NCBI GenBank assembly: GCA_017455645.1
Contig: JAFSZS010000227.1
Location: forward strand, 1 to 33,696
Direction: 5' to 3'
DNA: 33,696 nucleotides
DNA from: Selenomonadaceae bacterium
GTDB lineage: Bacteria > Bacillota > Negativicutes > Selenomonadales > Selenomonadaceae
The translations under genes were made by a program, and so were the position numbers. Of the stretch, positions 1 to 8,681 are shown one piece after another. Each line of letters opens with the position of its first letter. Positions within the stretch are counted from its first letter, which is position 1. The notes beneath the pieces were generated by a model. It was given only the letters and a program-made list of their open reading frames with translations. It made no database searches and had not been told where the DNA came from.

Positions 1-18
1 AAATCTTACACGCAATTT

Positions 19-2082
19 TTAAATATCAAAATTTTTATTTGCCATAATACCTCGCTTTTTATTTGGCATTGCACTTGATTTATTTGAAGATATAATTTTT
101 TCAGTGCGTTCAATCGTAATTACGGGTACAAGCCATTCTTCCAAAGTCGCCCCGCCGTGAATTTCATTGCCTGCCCCGCCTTGCTGAATAAATCTTGAAT
201 AATCCGCAAAAATTATTTTGTCATTCTGCTCAATAAAATTGGAAAATTTTTCTTTGTCGCCGGATAGAGAATTTGCAAATCTGCCGCCATAAAAAACTTC
301 GCGGGCTTTGCTTTCAAAATTTTTATCAAATTTTGTTTTTCTGACCAAAACTGCCAGTCTACTCGCTCCATGATCCGCACTGACAATTATTTTTTTGTAA
401 TTTTTTAACGTAGTTAAAATTTTTTCTTTCAACGCAGATAAAAAATTCAATTCCGCCAAAATATTTTCAGGATATTTTTTTGTTGAATGCTTAATTTTAT
501 CAAGGTCAAGAATTTCTGCGGCAATATTTTTATCATTCAAAAAATCTTTGTTATATTCGGTAATTGAAGGCAAATTACAATAACCGAATTGGTATTTGAT
601 TGTAAAATTTTTGAACTCCGGCGAGGAAAAAATTCTTGCCAAAAAATTTAAGTATTCGACTCCCAGCGCGTCCACAAAAAAAATTGCCGCGTCTTCAAAA
701 TATTCTTCTGCAACAAGCTGATTTCTGGACTTAAGCGAATAGATATTTTGGCTGTTGTTTTCGGCAATTTCATTCACCAAATTATAAAAATCCTCGCTCA
801 ATATATTCGTAACTTTCAACCAACGGTATTTGCGAAAGTAAGCTCTTTGTTCTGTAGAAAAAATTCCATTTGAATCCGACAAATAATTTGCCAAAGCAGG
901 GAAATTTTTTTGTAAAACTGCAACGACTTCATCATAATTTGTAAATTTAAATTTTCGTATTACTTCAAAGAATAAAATTTTTTCGTTTACAGAAGTATCG
1001 GTTAAAATTTTTAACGCCAACTTTTTATCTGCTTGACGAATTTTATCAACAAATTTTTCAGGGAGTGAAACTTGCAGACAAGATAAAATTTCGCGGCGTT
1101 CGTCATAAACTTTGGAAAAATTCTTGTTGCTGTCAAAAATTTGTATGTAAATCTGTTCAATCCAATTTTTGGGCGAATCAGATTTTTTTGCACAACTATC
1201 AGCATAAAAATTTTCATTCCCAATTTTACACCAGAGCCACAAAAGCCAACGTTGAAAATTTTCCTGCAAATGGAAATTACTAAACAAACTCGGCTTGAAA
1301 GAATCTGTATTCAGTTCATAACGAAAAGCTTTTTCAAGGTTGCCGGTTTTGGTAACAGATACAGCCAATTTTTCCCAATCTTCACGGCTTCCAAAATTTT
1401 TTTCCAATTCTACCGGCAAATTGTAATGATAACGCAACAAGCTGAAGGCATCGGAAATAACTTTAACATCGTCGAAAAATTTTTGATCTTGCAGATAAAT
1501 TGCGTTGTTTGTGTAGACGTGCAAAGACTCTTTCGGCTTTTCTTCCCAATACTTTAAATAATTTTTAAAGCCGTCAGCCCGCGTTCCTTGTAATTTTAAA
1601 TTCAAAGATTTTTGAATGATCGTCAGCGAATAATTGTTTTCTTCTGCCGTATCCAACAAAATTATGCAGTTTTTTTTTCGCACGTCATAAATTTCCAAAG
1701 ATTTAAGAACGCTTTTCAGGCGGTACATCAGAAAATAGATTCTGAAATTTGTTGGCTCTTGAAAAAATGAATTTAAAATTTTCTTAATTTCAGATTCAGC
1801 AATTTCAGGGCGCACGCGCAAAAATTCTGACAGCGGCAAAACGCAACAATTTTTAGTTTCATTTTTCAACGCGGTATAAAATCGCTTTAAATTTGGCATG
1901 GTATCTTCAGCCGAGCAAAATTCTGACAAAAAAATAAACTTCTCAGTCGCCAAAAAATTTTTCACTTCGTGCCACATTGAAATTGAATCCACGTTTATAA
2001 ATCTAACGGGGCTTAAAGTCTTTTGTTTTTTATCCTGCGTCAAATTTTTTTTCAGTTCCTCAAGATTTTTGAAGACAATCAT
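19..2082 (-). CDS. pglZ: PglZ-family protein of a BREX type 4-like system
   Basis: A 687-aa protein whose C-terminal half carries the alkaline-phosphatase-like PglZ fold. The first metal-site strand is FFVDALG (about 468-474), followed by SADHGAS (about 568-574) and the family ending IHGGATLEEWLVPV (about 641-654). The N-terminal half has no motif I recognise. PglZ is the shared core protein of BREX and Pgl phage-defence systems; its exact activity there is unsettled, though members of the fold hydrolyse phosphoester bonds. The ATG start has GAGGGCG five bases upstream, inside the end of the brxC-like gene, so the two are probably translated together. It is the last operon gene seen; only 18 bases remain before the window edge, so a following brxL would be outside the window. 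Confidence 0.85.
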   Translation of the reverse strand: MIVFKNLEELKKNLTQDKKQKTLSPVRFINVDSISMWHEVKNFLATEKFIFLSEFCSAEDTMPNLKRFYTALKNETKNCCVLPLSEFLRVRPEIAESEIKKILNSFFQEPTNFRIYFLMYRLKSVLKSLEIYDVRKKNCIILLDTAEENNYSLTIIQKSLNLKLQGTRADGFKNYLKYWEEKPKESLHVYTNNAIYLQDQKFFDDVKVISDAFSLLRYHYNLPVELEKNFGSREDWEKLAVSVTKTGNLEKAFRYELNTDSFKPSLFSNFHLQENFQRWLLWLWCKIGNENFYADSCAKKSDSPKNWIEQIYIQIFDSNKNFSKVYDERREILSCLQVSLPEKFVDKIRQADKKLALKILTDTSVNEKILFFEVIRKFKFTNYDEVVAVLQKNFPALANYLSDSNGIFSTEQRAYFRKYRWLKVTNILSEDFYNLVNEIAENNSQNIYSLKSRNQLVAEEYFEDAAIFFVDALGVEYLNFLARIFSSPEFKNFTIKYQFGYCNLPSITEYNKDFLNDKNIAAEILDLDKIKHSTKKYPENILAELNFLSALKEKILTTLKNYKKIIVSADHGASRLAVLVRKTKFDKNFESKAREVFYGGRFANSLSGDKEKFSNFIEQNDKIIFADYSRFIQQGGAGNEIHGGATLEEWLVPVITIERTEKIISSNKSSAMPNKKRGIMANKNFDI

Positions 2083-2092
2083 TTTTTCGCCC

Positions 2093-5000
2093 TCAAGAAT
2101 TCTTCAAGACTCTTATGCCCAGCAAAACATCTTTTTTTATAAGTTCTTCAAGATATTTTTGAGCTTGTTCTGCGGAAAGTTCATGGATTTTTTTCTGAAC
2201 TTGAGTAATAAAATATTTGTGATAGTTGTTTTGAGCGTAGGCTTCGATTTTATTTTTGCAATTATATTTTTCATCGTACCAATTATAAACATTGTCTCCG
2301 CTCTTTTCCTGCAGAATTTTTCGCAAATCATTAGCTTGCAAAACCGGTGAATATTCTCCGCCAAAAAAATTTACAAAAGCTTTTTCGCAAGAATTTTTAT
2401 CTTGCAGACATTTTAATTTATCGCTCTGGATAAAATTTAAAGCAGTTTCAATTTCATTTTCAGATAAATTTTGTGAATTTCTATTAAGCGCGGAAAAAAT
2501 ATTTTGTGCCTCTCGCAAACAATCTTGAAACATACAAAGTATCGGAATTTTATTTTGATTAGACCAATCTGCAGGCGATTTTGTGCCGGTAACTTCCTGC
2601 CACATTAGAAAAATTTTTTGAATTTTTTCGTTGCGTCGAATATTTTGTAAAAATTGTTTCACCTGTAAAATAAAATCGTCCTTAGTTTTGAAAAAATTTC
2701 CTGCAGGGGCATTTAAGAATAAATTTGAGACAGTTTTATCATCAAGGCTGCTGTCAACATATTTTCTGATTGCGGCGGCAAAAGTGGCAGATTGTTTTTC
2801 AAAAAAATCTTTGAAAGTATCGGCAGAAATTTTTATCTGAATTGCCATTTGTTCGGGATTTTTTAAGCTACTACTTTGTAATGCTTGAAAAACTTGGAAA
2901 AAATTTTTTAAATCGCTTTGAAATTCTTCGACAATCGCACGTGGAATTTTTATTCTGTTAAGCTTATCTCTTAAAGATTCACGGGCGTCGAAAATTTTTT
3001 TTTGCGGAGTTGCAAGGATAGAATTTATCGCCTCAATCAAAAGTAATTCTTCATAAAGTCTATCAATCTGCTTGTTAAGGTCGTCAACTTTCCAAAGGTA
3101 CGCCGAGTCGGCAGAAAGTTTTTCATTTAGTCGTGAAAGATATTCCGGTTCGGTTAATTTTAATCTGCCGAAAATTTGAATGAGTTCAGGTTTGTATTCT
3201 GCAATGTAATAATTCATTCCGGATTTAAAATTATTTGATTGCACAAGATTTTTCAATTCGCTTACAACAGCAAGATTTTTCTTATAAATCAAATAAATAT
3301 CTTCAGCAATTTTCGTTTTTTCACGCGCCGTGACAGTTCGTGGGTTAATAAATTCTTCCATCAAGTCTATAAAATGCAAAATTTCTTCTTTGTAATCACT
3401 GACGCTGTATTTTTCTTCAGCATAATATTTGAGCGACCAAACTGGATAATAATTTTGAGTAAGGCGCAAATTTACACTTTTGGCTATATCGTCAATCGAA
3501 CTTCTATTACTTTCAGGTATATTAAAAATTTCTCCGGTGACTTTGCAAAATAAAATGTGTTCAGGAGTTTGCTTAACAATAAATTGATCTGTTTGCAGAG
3601 TTTCTTTAATGGCACTTACAATCAAATTGCTGATTTTGTCCGCTGTCAAGCTGTAAGTATTATTATTCACGTCACGAATATAAAAATTGCTGTCCACGTA
3701 TTCTTTCAGCAAAATTGCCAAAAGATACGCCGCGCCAATCGAACGTATTAAACCTACAGGCGGCTTTTTCAGAGTCTGCCAGATTTCGGCAAAACGCACT
3801 GAATTATTTTTTTCAAAACCGTATCCAATAATTTCTTCAACGATTTTTTTCATTTTGGAAATTGTACTGGAAGGATTATTCAGCCAATAATTTTTATCAT
3901 TGCGCCCGTCAATTTCCTTGAAAGCATTTTCTATACCGATTAAATAGTTATAACTGCCGGGAATTTTTTCTGTGCCGAGCGCGTATTTTGCAACCTTATC
4001 TTGAAAGCCTTGGGGTGAAAAAAGCTTATCATTCATAGAAATTTCTTCAAGCCCGCAACCATAAAATTTTCTGTTCAGCTCTTCAAGTTGACGGACTAAA
4101 TTTATTGCACCCGAAAAGACGTTTGATTCAGTAGCCGAACTGTAAACGCGGTAAGTTGTAATATCAAGTTGCCTGTTCCATTCTTCCACCAAGTCATTTG
4201 CAGTTTTTCCGGCGAGCGTCATTTGTTCACGTTGGTTTGGAATTTCTCTAAAATAAAGTTCCTTCGCCTTGTTTTGAACAAATTTTTCGTAACGTTGCTT
4301 TGTAAAAGGCGTTCCCGAAAAATCTACAACAACGCAACGCGAAGGAAATTTTTCATAAATTTTTGCTATAGTTTGATTTATTTTGCCTTGCTCTTCTTCG
4401 TCTGCCGCAAACAAATAAAACGCCAAAATTTGATTATCTGCAAGGCTTAAATCTTCATGGCTTGCAGACAAATATTTTTTAGGCGAAATGAATTTTATTT
4501 TGTAGCGATATTTCAAGAAGTTTGAAGGATAAAAACTTTTGGCAACCTTTAAATTTTCGTCGGTAATGATTGTGTCAAAAGTGCGTTCGTGCTTAACTTT
4601 TTCAAGCAATTTTTCCATTCGTTCATTGTCAACTTGAGCGGTTGCCATAACATAATAAATATCGTCTGATTGTTGAATTGCCGTAACAATTCCCTTGCTT
4701 GCGAAAATATTTAAAATCTGTCGAACGTCATTTTCAAAACTCGTACCAACAAAACAAGCGCAAATATTTTTCAAAGACGCACGCAAAAGCGAAGTCGCGC
4801 CGCCTGATCTGCTGTAAACTGTACTTTGCAAGGCAAATAAAGTCAACGTAGCTTTTAAGACACTCCGCTGATTTTCATTTTCGCAAATTTCGGCAAAATT
4901 ATTGTAGTAGGCTATTGCCTCTTGAAAAGTTTTATCCAAGTCGGGATTATCTAAATGAAAGAAATAATCCCACAAAAAATTAACCGTCAAGTAATCGCCG

Positions 5001-6280
5001 CGCCAACCTTCAACGCCGTAATTATTTATAAACCATTTGAAATTTCTGTGTTCTTCGTCGTCTTCAGAATAATTGGCGCACAAAAATTGAAACATTGTAC
5101 GCTGATTGGAGCTGATTTGTTGCGAAATAAATTTTAACAAATACGCCGCGTAAGGATGAATCGGCAAAAGTTTTTTCATATCTGCAGGCTGAATTGTAGT
5201 ATCACGTTTCATTATAAAATCGGCGGCTTCGCGTTTGACAATTTCCCAAAGTTCCCTTGAAAAATGCTCCCAATCATTCTTCATATCAGGTTCAACGCCT
5301 ACAGCTTGCGCCATTAACTGAAACGCCGTACTTTCAGCCAAAGTTATAGTACAAAGTTTAAAACGCGCCTCAATAATTTTTCGTTGTACTGAATCTGTGA
5401 TAAGTTGGTTGGCGTCGCTGTGCGTAATTAGGAAAAAATAAAAGCTCAATTCGGCGGACGCCTGCGCGATTTCCTGCAAGCCGGTAATGTTGTTCAAATT
5501 ATTTTTAAAGTACTCGGTGAACTCGTCCCAAATAAAAAAAATTGCGTAAAGCTTATTTTTCTCGCGTACATCTTTAAGCCAATCGATAACGTCATTAATG
5601 GTCATTGCCCAATTATAGGATTCTTTTTCAGCAACGGCGGTAATTTGTTCCAGCAGGTTAATTTTTTCTTCATCGTCCAAAGTCTTCAAATCGTAAATAA
5701 CTTCTTCCGGCGAAGTGTATTCTGAAAAATTGCCGCGATGCTTTTTAAAAGCCGAACGAAAATTAAAAGTTGCCTCGTCATCTGTCAGCGTGTCAAAAAC
5801 TTTGTCCATAATGCTTGCACTGCCCATATATTTATAGCCTTTTTCACGCAAGGAACGTTTGACACTTTCAACAATTACATTAAAAAGTTTATTCTGCGAA
5901 GTTATACCGGCGGACGAACTTTGATGCACAACTAAAATATCGCCTTTGGAACGAACACCGACCAGCCGCGCCCACAAAGAATTTAATTGTTCATTGTGCT
6001 GAAAGTATTTTTCGACGTTTGAGAGGTCGTCTTCAAAAATATGTTTGATAACAAACGAGGCGAAAGTTTTTCCAGTGCCGTAACTGCCATACATCCAAAT
6101 AGGGCGATTTTTCATATTTGAAGATTTTTCCAAAGTTTCAATCGCCGATGTTAGAACTTTTTTAAAACTCTCGTGCGGATAAAATGACTTCCATTTATTG
6201 GGGATTGTTCTATCACTACTTGCAGAAAAAACCGGCACAAAATCTGATTCAAGCTGCAAAAATTCTTTGTAAAGTTTCAA
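2093..6280 (-). CDS. brxC: Large P-loop ATPase, BrxC/PglY-like
   Basis: A protein of about 1,395 aa. From the chosen start it has a Walker A motif GSYGTGKT (about 65-72) and a Walker B-like strand FFIWDE (about 248-253). The remainder is mostly helical with no motif I can name. The size, the single N-terminal ATPase and its place between a PAPS reductase gene and pglZ fit the BrxC/PglY ATPase of BREX type 4. The frame opens at a GTG (6289), but that GTG overlaps the only Shine-Dalgarno sequence. TTG at 6280 sits six bases after GAGGTG and gives MKLYKEFLQLE, so I prefer it. The stop is 10 bases before pglZ, and the start lies 15 bases after the brxP stop. The assignment rests on motifs and context, not alignment. 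Confidence 0.8.
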   Translation of the reverse strand: MKLYKEFLQLESDFVPVFSASSDRTIPNKWKSFYPHESFKKVLTSAIETLEKSSNMKNRPIWMYGSYGTGKTFASFVIKHIFEDDLSNVEKYFQHNEQLNSLWARLVGVRSKGDILVVHQSSSAGITSQNKLFNVIVESVKRSLREKGYKYMGSASIMDKVFDTLTDDEATFNFRSAFKKHRGNFSEYTSPEEVIYDLKTLDDEEKINLLEQITAVAEKESYNWAMTINDVIDWLKDVREKNKLYAIFFIWDEFTEYFKNNLNNITGLQEIAQASAELSFYFFLITHSDANQLITDSVQRKIIEARFKLCTITLAESTAFQLMAQAVGVEPDMKNDWEHFSRELWEIVKREAADFIMKRDTTIQPADMKKLLPIHPYAAYLLKFISQQISSNQRTMFQFLCANYSEDDEEHRNFKWFINNYGVEGWRGDYLTVNFLWDYFFHLDNPDLDKTFQEAIAYYNNFAEICENENQRSVLKATLTLFALQSTVYSRSGGATSLLRASLKNICACFVGTSFENDVRQILNIFASKGIVTAIQQSDDIYYVMATAQVDNERMEKLLEKVKHERTFDTIITDENLKVAKSFYPSNFLKYRYKIKFISPKKYLSASHEDLSLADNQILAFYLFAADEEEQGKINQTIAKIYEKFPSRCVVVDFSGTPFTKQRYEKFVQNKAKELYFREIPNQREQMTLAGKTANDLVEEWNRQLDITTYRVYSSATESNVFSGAINLVRQLEELNRKFYGCGLEEISMNDKLFSPQGFQDKVAKYALGTEKIPGSYNYLIGIENAFKEIDGRNDKNYWLNNPSSTISKMKKIVEEIIGYGFEKNNSVRFAEIWQTLKKPPVGLIRSIGAAYLLAILLKEYVDSNFYIRDVNNNTYSLTADKISNLIVSAIKETLQTDQFIVKQTPEHILFCKVTGEIFNIPESNRSSIDDIAKSVNLRLTQNYYPVWSLKYYAEEKYSVSDYKEEILHFIDLMEEFINPRTVTAREKTKIAEDIYLIYKKNLAVVSELKNLVQSNNFKSGMNYYIAEYKPELIQIFGRLKLTEPEYLSRLNEKLSADSAYLWKVDDLNKQIDRLYEELLLIEAINSILATPQKKIFDARESLRDKLNRIKIPRAIVEEFQSDLKNFFQVFQALQSSSLKNPEQMAIQIKISADTFKDFFEKQSATFAAAIRKYVDSSLDDKTVSNLFLNAPAGNFFKTKDDFILQVKQFLQNIRRNEKIQKIFLMWQEVTGTKSPADWSNQNKIPILCMFQDCLREAQNIFSALNRNSQNLSENEIETALNFIQSDKLKCLQDKNSCEKAFVNFFGGEYSPVLQANDLRKILQEKSGDNVYNWYDEKYNCKNKIEAYAQNNYHKYFITQVQKKIHELSAEQAQKYLEELIKKDVLLGIRVLKNS

Positions 6281-6295
6281 ATTGTCCACCTCGTA

Positions 6296-8659
6296 CTAAA
6301 AAAGCTCCACAATATCGCCGGAAATTTTTTCACGGTTCAAAAAAATATTTTCTTGAATACCCTTGTAAAAATCCACTTTTATAAAATCTGAATAATCATT
6401 CGCCAAGCCAACAAGCATTGGACGCAAAATTTTTTCTTCAATACCGAATAAAATTTTTGGACTCAACGCTTCGCGCTCTTCGTTATCTTCAAGTAAATCT
6501 GTTAAAGTAAAGCTGTAAAGCCCGTCCGCGTGTTCCGCAAATTGATAAAGGCTGTACAAAATTACCAACGGTTCAGGATTTTTCCACGCTGTCCGCGTAA
6601 TTGAAACTACTTGCCGACCTTTCAAGTTGCAAATTCCTTGTCCAATTTCTTCACCAATGGGCGAAGATTTAAACATATCTTTTAAAGATTTTACTCCATT
6701 AAGCCGAGTTCTTTCGCTAAGTGAATTTCCAAGCATATTCATTAAAAAATTACTATCACAATCAAAATTAAAAGCTGTCTTTCTGACAAACAAACTGACG
6801 AGCGGCGAATTATAAGCCATATTAACCCAAAAAATTCCCCACAATTTCAAGTTATCTGTACCGAGTTCAGAAATCTTTTCAAAATTACTTGACGGTTTTT
6901 TATTTTCGTCAATCAAACAAATTTCCCTGCCCCAATTCTTAAAACTCTCAAACATTTTGGAGCCCATTCTGCTATTTGGATCATTTTTTTTGGCATATTC
7001 CCAAAATTTTTCGGGATTTTCAAAATAAATTTTTATCCAATCAAGACGTAAGCCAAAAGTGTTATATCTGTCAATTCGTTTAATTTCCACGTCGTTATAA
7101 CCTCCAATAGCAGTTGAGCGAGCTATCCAACAACCTCTTTGCATTTCCAAACATTTATGACAATGCACACAATTTTTTATTGAAATGTCATTATCTGTAA
7201 TATTTAAAGCCCCGTTAGGACATTCTATCATACAAACGCGACAATTTTTACAATAAGCCGATTTATTTAAAACATTTCTAAACAGCGAAAAAAATTTTAT
7301 TGTTTCCTTAGTTTTAACAGGTTCGGAAAATGTAAAAACTTCTTCGCCTTCAGAATTTTCAACAGTAAAAATAAAAGATTCTGCGCCATACTGAATTAAA
7401 TATTTATTTTCCGCAATCTCAAAAAAATTGCCCAATGCAGGCAACCATTTTTTCCAAGAATAATTTGCATTTTTTAAGGTAAATTTTCGCTGTGAATTTT
7501 CATCGACAGCAATAACTTTATCTTCACCTTGCCTAAGATATTTTCCGCTACCTCTTATTTTCCAACCAAGCGAATTGAAATAATCTTTCCATTCGTCTTC
7601 ATTTGTAAAACCTTTATTTATTTGGCTTTTAATAATTGAAATGAACGGCGCAATTTCTTCATGGAAAATATGATTTTGTATGCAATCACTCCAAATTGAA
7701 GACATAGGGCATAATTTACAGCCAACTCTATGCAAGCCGATTCTGTAAGAATTATTCAGCGGCAAATTTTCAAAAAAATAATACAAAAATAATTCTGAGG
7801 TATTCCATTTTCTGATAGGATAAAAATTTATTTGTGCGTTATGCTTTACTCCTTCGGAAATTTCGCCATATGTTGAACGATTAGCACTTTCTAAATTGCG
7901 AATACCTAAAAAAGCCAACGCCTTAAAATTTTTTATATCTTGAATGGAACGTTTGCGGCGCGTAGCCAAAATTTCTTTTACCTTGAAAAGCGAAGGCGCG
8001 GACTTATGAACCGAACAACACCAGCGAATTTTTCGCGCAGGCGGTCCCATAAACTGCCAAGACTCCAGAGCCTCAAAAGGAGCTTTTGCCGTGTGCCAAT
8101 TTAATTTATTGTAGCGCAGTTTTGTTTCTTCAACAGTTTTGTAAGTGTCTTGCAATTCCATTGAAGTATCGCCGAAAATTACTTCAAAGGCGTCGTAAGG
8201 AAGGGCGCGTTGCACCAAATCAAGCATAACGAGAGAATCTTTGCCGCCGCTGAAGGCAACGTAAAAAATATCGACTTTGTTTTTGTACGCCTTGAAAGTT
8301 TTGTAAATATCTTTTAAAGTGCGCTGAATTAATCCGTTCATAAAACTTTCGTTCTTTGCAAGCATAGCTTTAATATCGACGGGCTTTAAGGATAAATTCG
8401 GCACAACATTTTTAAGCGTCGGTAATTCAAACAAATTGCCGCCTTGAGTTTCGGCTACAAGTTCTCCGCGATAAAAGTACTTGCGACCTTCAGCCCAACA
8501 AAGCGGCTCAATCGATTCTGGAAAATTCCAGCCAAAATTTTTATCAAGTTGCAAAAATTTCAATTCCTCAAAAAAAACCGGGCGAATTTCATTTTGTGAT
8601 TTATTTTCAGTAACAAGATTGTAGCCGCCGGTTTCTTTGTCCCATTCATAAGCGTACAC
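6296..8659 (-). CDS. brxP: PAPS reductase / iron-sulfur fusion protein, BrxP-like
   Basis: A 787-aa protein. An N-terminal segment is followed by a PP-loop nucleotide site SGGKDS (about 137-142) typical of the PAPS reductase/DndC superfamily. The WCC and GCKLCP cysteines (about 214-215 and 314-317) could hold an iron-sulfur cluster as in related thiolation enzymes. A ferredoxin-like double cysteine motif follows, CKNCRVCMIEC and CVHCHKC (about 470-503). The C-terminal 240 residues resemble DUF4007, a domain found beside phosphorothioation and BREX genes; this is recalled, not computed. BrxP is the signature protein of type 4 BREX. The frame is open from a TTG at 8677, but GTG at 8659 has AGAGGA seven bases upstream and gives VYAYEWDKETGG, the usual beginning of this family. 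Sulfur chemistry on DNA or nucleotides is an inference. Confidence 0.85.
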   Translation of the reverse strand: MYAYEWDKETGGYNLVTENKSQNEIRPVFFEELKFLQLDKNFGWNFPESIEPLCWAEGRKYFYRGELVAETQGGNLFELPTLKNVVPNLSLKPVDIKAMLAKNESFMNGLIQRTLKDIYKTFKAYKNKVDIFYVAFSGGKDSLVMLDLVQRALPYDAFEVIFGDTSMELQDTYKTVEETKLRYNKLNWHTAKAPFEALESWQFMGPPARKIRWCCSVHKSAPSLFKVKEILATRRKRSIQDIKNFKALAFLGIRNLESANRSTYGEISEGVKHNAQINFYPIRKWNTSELFLYYFFENLPLNNSYRIGLHRVGCKLCPMSSIWSDCIQNHIFHEEIAPFISIIKSQINKGFTNEDEWKDYFNSLGWKIRGSGKYLRQGEDKVIAVDENSQRKFTLKNANYSWKKWLPALGNFFEIAENKYLIQYGAESFIFTVENSEGEEVFTFSEPVKTKETIKFFSLFRNVLNKSAYCKNCRVCMIECPNGALNITDNDISIKNCVHCHKCLEMQRGCWIARSTAIGGYNDVEIKRIDRYNTFGLRLDWIKIYFENPEKFWEYAKKNDPNSRMGSKMFESFKNWGREICLIDENKKPSSNFEKISELGTDNLKLWGIFWVNMAYNSPLVSLFVRKTAFNFDCDSNFLMNMLGNSLSERTRLNGVKSLKDMFKSSPIGEEIGQGICNLKGRQVVSITRTAWKNPEPLVILYSLYQFAEHADGLYSFTLTDLLEDNEEREALSPKILFGIEEKILRPMLVGLANDYSDFIKVDFYKGIQENIFLNREKISGDIVELF

Positions 8660-8681
8660 ACAAAAAAATCCTCTCAAAAAT

